Part shown: piece after piece, positions 37,487-46,029 of the stretch
How positions within the stretch are numbered: position 1 is the first letter of the stretch
Layout of the letters: the number at the start of each line of letters is the position of its first letter
Origin: Candidatus Poseidoniaceae archaeon
GTDB lineage: Archaea > Thermoplasmatota > Poseidoniia > Poseidoniales > Poseidoniaceae
Direction of reading: 5' to 3'
DNA: 64,000 nt
Assembly: GCA_949372875.1 (NCBI GenBank)
Contig: CASIAW010000001.1
Location: 310,001-374,000 of the forward strand
Made by a program: the position numbers and the translations under genes
The notes under the pieces: generated by a model
Databases searched by the model: none
Told to the model about the DNA's origin: nothing
Seen by the model: the letters and a program-made list of their open reading frames with translations, nothing else

Positions 37487-39136
37487 TCAATTTCCACAAT
37501 GAGCGAATTTTTCACTTCGAGTTAGTGCTTCATGGTGAATGAGAAGTGGGAGAACTTCGACGCCATCAGACCATTGACCCATATTTGTGAGAAGAGGAGA
37601 ATTAATCAAATGTTCATAGGCCCAGGATTCAGTAATTGTATCACCTCGACTTCGAGCAACAACCCAATCAGCCTGCGCATCAATACGTCGATATACACCC
37701 CAGTCTGCAAGCGTATCGTGAACAGAATCTGTAGGGAGGTAGTGCGTTCCGACTAATCGAGGGAATCCATATAAATCACTTTGTAATTCGATGAAAAGCA
37801 CGTGCTCTTGAGGCAGCATCGAAAACATGGCTTGGTGGTGAACGCTGTAGCAAGGATCCACAGACATATCATCAATCCCCTGAGCAATGTGAACCATCGT
37901 AGAATCAGGAATCCTTGACATGTTTGGTTGCAATTCTACTTGGTTAGGTCGAGTCCATGGTGATTCAAAATCAATGAATAATGTTTCATTACCCCAATGG
38001 CGTTCCATTGATTCATACAAACTCAAAAAGACGTAAGCACCACCAAGACTGTGCCCCCCAAGCCAGAGGTGAGAGGGGTCAATCGTGTGATTCAAAAGGA
38101 CAGAATCCACTTCCGCCGACCGTTCATCGAGAAGTGCAATCTGTTCAATTTCATCAAAAGCAGCTTCGAAGGCTTTGGCTCTGTAGACATGGTGTGGCCA
38201 GTTTGATGCGCCGTATTCGTCAATGGCTTCAAAATCTTCTTCAATATCTGGCGCGATATCAGACGGGTATTGGATGAAAGCTACAGCCATTCCTTTCGCT
38301 GAAAGGTGAGCAATCCAGTCCGTGTATTCTTCATAGACAGGATAGCCCCAGCCATGAGATAATACAGCAAGAGGAATCGCTTGTGGAGGTATATCTCTCG
38401 GAAGGTAGGGGAGCGTCAAGTATACTGAGAAGTCGATATCGCCTTCAGTTTCTTCGCGTATGTCCTCGACTTCTTGCGGCATTGTGTAAGGATGAATCGA
38501 CAGTGATGTCGTGAAAGGCCCAGGGTCTGCACCGTAGCCTATCGTAGGTGCTGCTGGTGGTGACGGCGCCATTCCGACAAGGGCAGGAATACCGGGCATT
38601 ACCAGCCATGCTGCGAAAAAGACTCCAGCAATGTGAAACACATGTTTGGATACCTGCAATGGCTTTCCATCCTTTGGAATATGAGGAAATCCACCAACCA
38701 TCAAAAGTAGGGAGAGAAGAAGAAATCCATAGAGGGTAGGTAAGAGAAGAAACGCCCCCCTCAGGTAATACTGGTCAAGTGCGAAGAACAAAAAGAGAAA
38801 CCCGGTGAGCAGACCAAGAAGCAATGCTCCTACCGTATTAGCCCAATTTGGATTCACTTGACCTTTGATTTGCCGTTGGAGAACGAGGAAGGTTAGGAAA
38901 AGTAAAACACTCATCAGAAGAGTCAATGTGAAAATGTTCGCTCTCAATGACATCGTCCAAGTCAATGTTCGATAAGCATGGGGCCAAATAGAGTCGCTGA
39001 CATTTTTACCAGATAAGTATCGTAGAATGGGTTCAGCCACCGAAAGAAGAATTCCGATGAGATAGAGAATTGGAAAAAAGGAGTTACTCGAAGAAAACTT
39101 AGCCCATGCGGAAGGGTCCGATTTGACTCCTTCCAT
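37487..39136 (-). CDS. Alpha/beta hydrolase fused to N-terminal membrane domain
   Basis: 549 residues. Residues 1 to about 200 contain six or so membrane helices. The remaining 350 form an alpha/beta hydrolase of the platelet-activating-factor acetylhydrolase/polyester hydrolase type, with an oxyanion turn in LSHGWGYPVYEEY and the nucleophile elbow GHSLGG with Ser 363. Likely acid and base residues are in the IDDMSVD and VGTHYLP segments. The hydrolase probably faces outside the cell. The substrate may be a lipid or ester, but this is not decided. It lies between gcvT and a decarboxylase on the same strand, with no tight coupling. Confidence 0.75.
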   Translation of the reverse strand: MEGVKSDPSAWAKFSSSNSFFPILYLIGILLSVAEPILRYLSGKNVSDSIWPHAYRTLTWTMSLRANIFTLTLLMSVLLFLTFLVLQRQIKGQVNPNWANTVGALLLGLLTGFLFLFFALDQYYLRGAFLLLPTLYGFLLLSLLLMVGGFPHIPKDGKPLQVSKHVFHIAGVFFAAWLVMPGIPALVGMAPSPPAAPTIGYGADPGPFTTSLSIHPYTMPQEVEDIREETEGDIDFSVYLTLPYLPRDIPPQAIPLAVLSHGWGYPVYEEYTDWIAHLSAKGMAVAFIQYPSDIAPDIEEDFEAIDEYGASNWPHHVYRAKAFEAAFDEIEQIALLDERSAEVDSVLLNHTIDPSHLWLGGHSLGGAYVFLSLYESMERHWGNETLFIDFESPWTRPNQVELQPNMSRIPDSTMVHIAQGIDDMSVDPCYSVHHQAMFSMLPQEHVLFIELQSDLYGFPRLVGTHYLPTDSVHDTLADWGVYRRIDAQADWVVARSRGDTITESWAYEHLINSPLLTNMGQWSDGVEVLPLLIHHEALTRSEKFAHCGN

Positions 39137-39188
39137 ATGATGAGGTCAAGCTGGTGGTTCAAAAAAGGTCGTTTCTTCAATGAGCCAA

Positions 39189-40622
39189 TTAAGGTGAAGA
39201 AAACAGATGCTTACTTGGTAATCCTCTCATGACTTCATCGCAATGGTGGGTGATTTCTTCAAGTAAACCGTCAAGCGTTTTTTCAGTGATTTTGGGGTTC
39301 GCCATTACCGCTCTAAAGATGACTTCGTCACCAATATTCGAACGGCTGACCATAAAATTCCCATTTTGCATCATACGGCTACGAATTTCCGAATTGAGTT
39401 CGTTGAGATCGCCGTCATATCCTTTCGGAGTAAATCTGAAACAAACGTTTGTCCACATGCGCGCTGACATCATTTGCATATCGTCTCGTTCATTAACTCG
39501 AGATTCAAGGTAATCTCCTAATTCCATAAAACGATCGACGAGAGATGCCCAACCTGCATCCCCGCATTCACGCCATGCCAACCATAACTTGAGTGCATCG
39601 TTTCGCCGACCACATTGAAGAGAATACCTCCCCGCATCGATGTTTCGTGATTCTTCATGGAACAGATAGTGAGCCACATTACCATGAGCACATACTCGAG
39701 CGAGCAGTTCCGAATCTTTTACTAAAAAGGCGCTGCAGATGAGTGGAAGACCCATCATCTTGTGTGCATCCCAGCAAACGCTATCGGCAAATTCTACCCC
39801 GTCCATTAGAGCGCTGTGTTCAGATGAAAACATTGCGGAACCGCCCCATGCCGCATCAACATGGTGCCATAATCCGTTCGCATGAGCGATATCCCCTATT
39901 TCTTTGATAGGATCAAACGAACCTCGAACAGTTGTCCCCGCTGTTGAAATAACACAAAATGGAACGCCACCTTCTCGGCGTGTCCTTTCGATTTCATCCT
40001 GCAGTGCTGATGCGAGCATGCACCCATTTTCATCACAAGCCACTTTGATGGTGTTATGGTGGCCAATGCCAATTACATTTGCTGCCATGAGGACGGAGTA
40101 ATGAGCTTCGCTTGAAACATAAGCAACCATACTTTGACCGTTGAACCCTGTCTGAGTCGAAGAGGGAAGCATGGCTTGTCGAGCGCATAACATCCCGAGC
40201 ATGTTACCGTTCGAACCACCGGTTGTTAATGTCCCAGCGCCTCCCGAAAAGCCCACTATTTCACCCATTCGACGAAGCAGTGTTTGTTCGATTAAAGTGG
40301 CGAGAGGTGCAAGTTCATAGGTATACATCGAGGTGTTGGTAAGTGTTGCAATAATCTCACCTGCAAGTCCTGCAGTGTTGATTCCACCCCAAAGAGGGTT
40401 CATGAATTCAGGGCGATTTGTCTTCACACATGATTTCAAGTACGCATCAATATCATCGAGGACTGCGTTAATTCCGTTACCCTCGAGAGGCAATTGGAGG
40501 TCAGAAGTTTTCGAGAGCGAGGTGTGAGGGATCGGTTGAGAAACTTTCCCAGGCTCATCACCTGCGTTAAGATAAGCAAAAATACGGTCAGCAATCTCAC
40601 CGATAAACACCTCCAGTTCCAT
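39189..40622 (-). CDS. PLP-dependent group II amino acid decarboxylase
   Basis: A 477-residue enzyme of the glutamate/aromatic/diaminobutyrate decarboxylase family. The PLP Lys 288 is in WDAHKMMGLP, preceded by the HVDAAWGG block that holds the cofactor ring. TTGGSNGNMLGM is the phosphate-binding stretch. The substrate cannot be told; a tyrosine or glutamate decarboxylase in archaea often feeds methanopterin or coenzyme A synthesis. The ATG at 40622 is preferred over a TTG at 40688, which would add 22 atypical residues. A perfect 10-bp inverted repeat lies 49 bases before the start. Confidence 0.88.
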   Translation of the reverse strand: MELEVFIGEIADRIFAYLNAGDEPGKVSQPIPHTSLSKTSDLQLPLEGNGINAVLDDIDAYLKSCVKTNRPEFMNPLWGGINTAGLAGEIIATLTNTSMYTYELAPLATLIEQTLLRRMGEIVGFSGGAGTLTTGGSNGNMLGMLCARQAMLPSSTQTGFNGQSMVAYVSSEAHYSVLMAANVIGIGHHNTIKVACDENGCMLASALQDEIERTRREGGVPFCVISTAGTTVRGSFDPIKEIGDIAHANGLWHHVDAAWGGSAMFSSEHSALMDGVEFADSVCWDAHKMMGLPLICSAFLVKDSELLARVCAHGNVAHYLFHEESRNIDAGRYSLQCGRRNDALKLWLAWRECGDAGWASLVDRFMELGDYLESRVNERDDMQMMSARMWTNVCFRFTPKGYDGDLNELNSEIRSRMMQNGNFMVSRSNIGDEVIFRAVMANPKITEKTLDGLLEEITHHCDEVMRGLPSKHLFSSP

Positions 40623-40670
40623 AGGACTCAAACCAACGGAGTCGGTCGGGGTTCTTAGTGTTCTTGAGTC

Positions 40671-40720
40671 TCTTACGTGGAATCCCAAAAATCAATGACT
40701 TAAATCCAAGCCACGTAAGA
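40671..40720. repeat. 10-bp perfect inverted repeat, candidate operator
   Basis: TCTTACGTGG at 40671-40680 and CCACGTAAGA at 40711-40720 are exact reverse complements, 30 bases apart. They lie 49 bases upstream of the decarboxylase ATG and 266 bases before the ThiR-like gene. Each arm contains ACGT. This could bind a dimeric regulator or form a hairpin in the decarboxylase leader. Confidence 0.45.
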
Positions 40721-40986
40721 AAATTATGAGGGGTGAGTGGAAAATTATGCGGATTGAATAATACTACGTAGCACTCTACTTATCACACAACAGTGATTCT
40801 TTTTAGAGACTTAAACGTTGAAGAATAAAAATTAGGGGCGGTGAATTCGCAAATATACTATTTCCTCCGGTATTTTAGTGTAGAATCAATTTTTGGGCAC
40901 AGAATCGACTCAATCGATTTCGGAAAGTCATGCAAAGCGCATAAATAGCAAGTAACATTGAATAGTAAAGCCATTGAGTCACACAC
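40721..40986. promoter_or_regulatory. AT-rich promoter region of the thiamine module
   Basis: This is most of the only gap in the window longer than 300 bases (40623-40986), and it holds no gene. It is AT-rich. A TATA-like GCATAAATAGC at 40938-40948 stands about 40 bases before the ATG at 40987. No TPP riboswitch core was seen, so control would be by protein. No second inverted repeat stands out near the TATA box. Confidence 0.45.
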
Positions 40987-41847
40987 ATGCTCGGAGAAGT
41001 AGGAGATAAGTGGCTCAGCCGATTACACCAGAATGTTGCCAAAGATTTGCGAACCAAGGGATGGTCTCAAACCGAAATCGCAGAGATGTTAGGTTCGACA
41101 CAGAGTACTATATCTCGTCAAATGCAAAAACCACCCACGGCTTTAGGGTCAAGTGCTGATGAAGCCACAATAGATGGATGGGGGCATGAATTATCACTCG
41201 CACTCAATTCAATGGGTCCTGAATCTCATGTTGTCCGGCAAAGATTAGTCGTCGAATTTCAATTCACTGGCAACAATACCATCCGATATGACAAAACCTT
41301 GACTGGCCTAGATTTAGAGGAAGGACAGGAACAACGAGCGTTGTTGAGAAGACTTGAATGGGCTGCTGGAAGATTAGATGTTCGGCGTATTGAACACTCA
41401 ATACCTGCAGTTGGTCTGAACATTGCATCATGCAGCCCTGGTGCCACCTCAAGTTCCGAAGTCGCAGCATTCCCAGGCCGCATCACGTTGGTCGATGGAG
41501 TGCTCAGACATCATGAAACTCCGAGTTTTGGATCCTCAAACCACCTTGCTGCTGTTTTACTCGACACTCACAAACAAGATTCAACTAAGGTTTCAATTTT
41601 GAACATACGTCCACCGTATGCATCTGACAATGTCGATACCGCACGCGTGATAAAAGTCTGCAAGCAACTTGGATACAACTTTTCACTCGCTCCCAAAGGT
41701 GATATCAATAACCAGGAGTCTCGTATTGATGTTTTACTTGATGAAGGCGATTTTGGTTGGGAGCCGACGCTCTATGTGCTCGCTCACAACCCCTTGGACC
41801 TTATTGACCGAACGCACCAATTACTTACAGCTCTAAGGGGTGACTAA
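40987..41847 (+). CDS. thiR: HTH-ThiN transcription regulator, ThiR-like
   Basis: 286 residues. Residues about 15-48 are a helix-turn-helix with the pattern KGWSQTEIAEMLGSTQSTISRQM. From about residue 110 to the end is a ThiN domain, the thiamine-phosphate synthase fold that senses thiamine phosphates; SVLNI-type strands and the late DLIDRTH helix are visible. HTH-ThiN fusions are known archaeal repressors of thiamine genes (ThiR). The position, directly before thiBPQ with no gap (stop TAA then ATG), fits that role. It most likely represses its own operon when thiamine is plentiful. The domain may keep catalytic activity, which sequence alone does not settle. Confidence 0.86.
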   Translation: MLGEVGDKWLSRLHQNVAKDLRTKGWSQTEIAEMLGSTQSTISRQMQKPPTALGSSADEATIDGWGHELSLALNSMGPESHVVRQRLVVEFQFTGNNTIRYDKTLTGLDLEEGQEQRALLRRLEWAAGRLDVRRIEHSIPAVGLNIASCSPGATSSSEVAAFPGRITLVDGVLRHHETPSFGSSNHLAAVLLDTHKQDSTKVSILNIRPPYASDNVDTARVIKVCKQLGYNFSLAPKGDINNQESRIDVLLDEGDFGWEPTLYVLAHNPLDLIDRTHQLLTALRGD

Positions 41848-42990
41848 ATGTATTCGAAAACAAAAGCGGGTTTCCTTTTCTGCCTTTTAGTGACCTTTTC
41901 ACTTTCAGGGTGCTTATCTGAAGAAGTCCTTGATTCGATAGAATCAACCGATCCATGTGGTGGGGATATCCAAATCAGAGAAAGTGACGGCACCTTGAAA
42001 ATATTAACCTATGATATTGCAGGTTTCTCCGATGAATTGATTGCCCAATTTGTGAATGAAACTGGCGTGTCTGTTGAATTTATTCGAACAGATGATGCTG
42101 GAGGCATATTGGACCAAATGATGTTAACGAAATCCTCACCGCTTGCTGACTTGATGATAGGATTAGACAATACATATTTACCAACAGCGATACAAAATTG
42201 CCTTTTGATGGAAAACAATGTCTCTGATGAGTCATTTACTCAATCATCACTTGAATTCTACCAAGGGCCTCTCGCCTTACCTTTCGATGAAGGCGATGTC
42301 TGTCTCAATTATGATGAAGATGCTCTTGATGCGGCAAATATGTCTGTCCCAACCAGTCTTTGGAATCTTACGGAACCGGAATGGAACGGAAAAATGACAT
42401 TCCCTTCACCGATGACTTCGTCACCTGGTCGTGCCTTTTTAGCAGCGACTGTCGATTACTTTGGCCACTCCCCCGGAAATGAATCTGGAGACGTGGATGC
42501 ATGGTGGAATGCGATTGCTCAAAACGGTGCTATTTTCACATCAGGTTGGACTGAATCTTATGTCACCTACTACACCGGAGGCTATGGCGAATACATGGAG
42601 GGGCATATTGGCGGTGCTTACCTGACTGTTTCGTATTGCCACTCGCCTGGAGTCGAGGCATATTTTGCTGAGAACTATACGCACTCAACTTCGCTCGTAC
42701 TACCACGAGCTTCTTTCCATCAAGTCGAATATACTGGAATCATTAATGGTGCTGCTGAAGTCGATGCTGCAAACCAATTCATTCAGTTCATAACCTCGCT
42801 CGAAGTCAATACGAATATGCCAGATTACAACTCTATGTATTCAATTCAAAAGGGAACTGATTTACCAGAAACGAATGGATACCGTTTCCACGCTGACCAA
42901 GCAATTGTCAGTACTGCAATTACACAAGAGCTCATCGAACAAAATATGGATGGCTGGCTAAGTTCTTGGCAGAGTGCGGTTCAGAGTTGA
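41848..42990 (+). CDS. thiB: Thiamine ABC transporter, substrate-binding lipoprotein
   Basis: 380 residues. The signal peptide ends in the lipobox LSGC (Cys about residue 21), giving a lipid-anchored extracellular binding protein. The mature part follows the ThiB pattern of a two-lobed solute-binding protein: LKILTYD first strand, SPLADLMIGLDN, and SYCHSPGVEAYF. The start directly abuts the stop of the regulator gene. Thiamine is the best call because of the ThiN regulator; a related iron or spermidine binder would be the alternative from the fold alone. Confidence 0.85.
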   Translation: MYSKTKAGFLFCLLVTFSLSGCLSEEVLDSIESTDPCGGDIQIRESDGTLKILTYDIAGFSDELIAQFVNETGVSVEFIRTDDAGGILDQMMLTKSSPLADLMIGLDNTYLPTAIQNCLLMENNVSDESFTQSSLEFYQGPLALPFDEGDVCLNYDEDALDAANMSVPTSLWNLTEPEWNGKMTFPSPMTSSPGRAFLAATVDYFGHSPGNESGDVDAWWNAIAQNGAIFTSGWTESYVTYYTGGYGEYMEGHIGGAYLTVSYCHSPGVEAYFAENYTHSTSLVLPRASFHQVEYTGIINGAAEVDAANQFIQFITSLEVNTNMPDYNSMYSIQKGTDLPETNGYRFHADQAIVSTAITQELIEQNMDGWLSSWQSAVQS

Positions 42991-43001
42991 GGGTGACTGG
43001 A

Positions 43002-44783
43002 GTGGCACGTGCTGCAATTGAACCCACGATGAAAACGTTTTTCTTCCAAGGTGAAAAAACACTGCGTGGCCTTGCCATATTTCTTTTTGCCATTGGCTCA
43101 ACACTCCCCTTCGCCTATGCACTACTCCGGCTCGAATTTGTCACAGGATGGTCCGCTTGGCAAGCACTCAGCGAATTCAGAAACATCTATGGAGCAATGG
43201 ATGCACTAAGGTTTACACTTCTCGAGGCTGTTGCATCATCCTTGCTTACTGTACTCATCGGACTACCAATTGCGTGGTGTTTAAGCCGATATCAGTGGAA
43301 GCGAATCCGAGTCCTAAGGGCTTTGTTGGCAGTTCCCTTTGTTACACCAGCAATAGTTGCAGCCATGGGGTTTCTCAGCCTAATTCGCCAAGATGGTATG
43401 CTTGACACAATAGGAATCGACCTTCGTTTAGAAACTGGTATTATCGGCTGGTTTGCAGATGTATCAGGCTGGCAAAACCCGGGGCACTTTTTAGCACTCA
43501 TTATCGCTCATGCCTGGTTTAACCTTTCTTTAATGATACGATTCGTAGAACCTACGCTCTCGTCACTTGACCCAGCATGGGAGGAACAACTTTCGATGCT
43601 GCCAGGAGGGAAATCGAGATTTTCACGGTTGAAGTATCTGTGGATCCCGGTGGTTGGGCCTGCAGTATTGTGTGCAGCAGCATTGAGTTTCTTATTCTCT
43701 TTCACTTCATTCGCTTTAGTTAAATGGTTAACACCAACCAGTCAGACGCTTGAATCACTCATGGCAGGTGCTGGCTCTTCAGCCGGAATCGAGGGGTATC
43801 GCCTCGATTCAAGTGAACTCATTTACTCAGTTGCTATACTTCAATTCCTCATACTGTTGATGACGTTGTGGATTACATCTCTGTTGCAGAAGCGATATTC
43901 GCAACGGTTGTCATTATTGAGTGAACATGGAGTGAGAAGACACCATGGAGTTCCGTCAGGGACTGCTCGGTTGATCGTAGGGTTCGGTGTAGTATTCACA
44001 ATGCTACCCTTCATCAGTGTATTACAATCATCGCTTCAAGTTCGTCAAATCTCCAATGGCTCAATCGAACACAAATGGACTCTCGATGGCTGGAGGAATG
44101 CATGGGATGGGGACTTATCAACGATGGGAGTGGGTGAGGCCATGTCCAATTCCATCATCTATGCAATTTGCACACTGCTAATCGCTTTACCTCTTGGGTG
44201 GATATTGGCATCGACTATTTTCAAATTAGATACCTCTGGGTGGGTGAAAACTTCGAAACTTTTAGATTTACTCTGCATGTTACCTCTTGCAGTTTCTGCC
44301 CTGATGGTTGGGCTTGGTGTGCTTTTGGGAGGACTAAGATGGTATCCTGAAATGTTTGGTTGGTTCCTGCTACCAGTCTATCCTCATGTTCTTCTCACAG
44401 TACCGTTTGTAGTTCGTGTGATGTTACCTGCATACCATTCACTTGACCCAGTATATTCTGAACAATGTCGAATGTTGAACCTGTCACCTATACAATCGTG
44501 GTATCATGGGACATTGATGTTCTTGCGTGGACCAGCTGTGGTAGCAGGTTCTCTTACCTTGGCTTTTTCCTTGGGTGAATTTGGAGCATCATGGCTACTT
44601 GTCCGTTCAGGCACATGGGACACGCTATCAATAGTCGTCGATCAGCTCATGAGTCGTCCTAATTTCAACCCACTCATTCATCCTACTGCAATGGCTGCTG
44701 CAACAATGCTCATGCTCTTGACATTTTTTCTCTTCATACTGGCTGAAAGGTTCAGGGCACATGATGATAGGAGTGGATTCTAA
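43002..44783 (+). CDS. thiP: Thiamine ABC transporter, permease
   Basis: A fused double permease of about 593 residues with two copies of the binding-protein-dependent transport domain and about twelve membrane helices. The coupling loops are seen as LDPAWEEQLSMLPGGKSRF in the first half and LDPVYSEQCRMLNLSP in the second. This duplicated form is usual for ThiP. The GTG at 43002 is preferred because GGTGA sits 5 bases before it, just after the thiB stop; the ATG at 43029 is the alternative. The end overlaps the thiQ start by one base. Confidence 0.88.
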   Translation: MARAAIEPTMKTFFFQGEKTLRGLAIFLFAIGSTLPFAYALLRLEFVTGWSAWQALSEFRNIYGAMDALRFTLLEAVASSLLTVLIGLPIAWCLSRYQWKRIRVLRALLAVPFVTPAIVAAMGFLSLIRQDGMLDTIGIDLRLETGIIGWFADVSGWQNPGHFLALIIAHAWFNLSLMIRFVEPTLSSLDPAWEEQLSMLPGGKSRFSRLKYLWIPVVGPAVLCAAALSFLFSFTSFALVKWLTPTSQTLESLMAGAGSSAGIEGYRLDSSELIYSVAILQFLILLMTLWITSLLQKRYSQRLSLLSEHGVRRHHGVPSGTARLIVGFGVVFTMLPFISVLQSSLQVRQISNGSIEHKWTLDGWRNAWDGDLSTMGVGEAMSNSIIYAICTLLIALPLGWILASTIFKLDTSGWVKTSKLLDLLCMLPLAVSALMVGLGVLLGGLRWYPEMFGWFLLPVYPHVLLTVPFVVRVMLPAYHSLDPVYSEQCRMLNLSPIQSWYHGTLMFLRGPAVVAGSLTLAFSLGEFGASWLLVRSGTWDTLSIVVDQLMSRPNFNPLIHPTAMAAATMLMLLTFFLFILAERFRAHDDRSGF

Positions 44784-45421
44784 TGCCAAAAAGAATACTT
44801 TGCTTAACGGAAATAACCAAACACTTCGATTCAAAATTAATTTTCCACAAATTGAGTTTGATTGTTCATGAGAATGAAATTGTGGCGCTCATCGGTCCAA
44901 GTGGATGTGGCAAATCTACTCTCTTAAGAATGATAGCAGACTTAGAATCGATTGAAGATGGTTCCATCGAGTTCCCAAATAAAGCTGATGCGAATGTCGG
45001 GTACGTATTCCAAAAACCAATCCTCTACCCACATCTCAATGTAGAAGGTAATGTGGCTCTCGGGATTGGAGAAAAAATGACTCGAATCGAACGCAAGAAA
45101 GTTGTTGAGAGGGAGTTGAAACTTGTTGGACTTGAAGGGTTTTCCTCCCGTAAAGTCGAAGCTCTTTCCGGCGGAGAAGCCCAACGGGTTACCGTAGTTA
45201 GAGCACTGCTTACCCAACCAACATTACTGCTTCTTGATGAACCCTTTTCAGCACTGGACATTCCAACTCGTCGAAAAATAGCTCAAGACACTCGAGCATT
45301 TCTCAAATCCAAAAAAACCTCTGCAATTCATGTAACTCATGATCCGCAAGAGGCTGAAATCATTGCAGACCGGGTGCTCTATTGGAATGAAATCACTGAA
45401 CCATTCTCTGAAGAAGAATAA
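44783..45421 (+). CDS. thiQ: Thiamine ABC transporter, ATPase
   Basis: 212 residues, a compact ABC ATPase that powers ThiBP. It has Walker A GPSGCGKST, signature LSGGEAQRV, Walker B LLLLDEPFSALD and the switch His in IHVTHDPQEA. It lacks the C-terminal regulatory domain of larger sugar or iron importers, which fits the ThiQ group. It shares one base with thiP (TAATG), so translation is coupled. It is the last gene of the thiamine unit. Confidence 0.9.
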   Translation: MPKRILCLTEITKHFDSKLIFHKLSLIVHENEIVALIGPSGCGKSTLLRMIADLESIEDGSIEFPNKADANVGYVFQKPILYPHLNVEGNVALGIGEKMTRIERKKVVERELKLVGLEGFSSRKVEALSGGEAQRVTVVRALLTQPTLLLLDEPFSALDIPTRRKIAQDTRAFLKSKKTSAIHVTHDPQEAEIIADRVLYWNEITEPFSEEE

Positions 45422-45457
45422 TCTGGGGGCCCTAACATCCCAAGGATAGCATAATAA

Positions 45458-46027
45458 GTGGCCACGAACCAATTCATTGTGGTCAACATGGTAGGAACCC
45501 CGCTCGATGTGCTCCCATATGTTCGAGGAATCCAAATGGTCCTCTCCGGATATGAAGGCTATACAAAGGGAAAACGCCGTGATGCCGACCTTGCAATACG
45601 AGAAGAGATTAAGCGGTGTGGAACCCGAGCAAGGAATCACCTCATGAATGTTCATGACAGCAGTTTTCGTGAAAAGAAAATTGACATTACCAAATCCGCT
45701 AAAGCATGTTGTAATACAATTGACCAACTAATCGAAGATGTCGACAAGTCTCCGACTGGCATGACCCATGCCTTCTTTTCCGGACAACGATCGATTTCAA
45801 TTTCTGTCCTCAAGAAACTCATCAAGCATGACCACGACGTCATTGAAATGATGACCAAAGCAGTCAACATCTCAAACAGTGTAGAACACGCCTTCTCCTC
45901 CGATAAAGCGGACAGTGAAATCAAATCCCTCATCCGCCAATGCGAGCAGATGATTACCAGTTCTCGAGGCTACTATGGGGCTCGAGCAACGGTCCTTGAC
46001 GGACTACGACAAAAAAAGAAGGTGTGA
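45458..46027 (+). CDS. Alpha-helical protein, partner of SPFH-like gene
   Basis: 189 residues from a GTG at 45458; the ATG at 45488 is an alternative. It is almost entirely alpha-helical, without a signal peptide or membrane helix, and ends in a Lys-rich tail. Family not recognised. Its stop lies 2 bases before the ATG of the next gene, so the two are translated together and the products probably act as a pair. Confidence 0.65.
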   Translation: MATNQFIVVNMVGTPLDVLPYVRGIQMVLSGYEGYTKGKRRDADLAIREEIKRCGTRARNHLMNVHDSSFREKKIDITKSAKACCNTIDQLIEDVDKSPTGMTHAFFSGQRSISISVLKKLIKHDHDVIEMMTKAVNISNSVEHAFSSDKADSEIKSLIRQCEQMITSSRGYYGARATVLDGLRQKKKV

Positions 46028-46029
46028 AC

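Noticed and set aside
37981-38277. 98-codon plus-strand frame opposite the hydrolase
   Set aside because: It lies antisense over the GHSLGG region of a convincing hydrolase gene.
40721-40986. TPP riboswitch before the thiamine module
   Set aside because: The conserved core sequences and pairing were not found in the leader, and an HTH-ThiN regulator provides another means of control.
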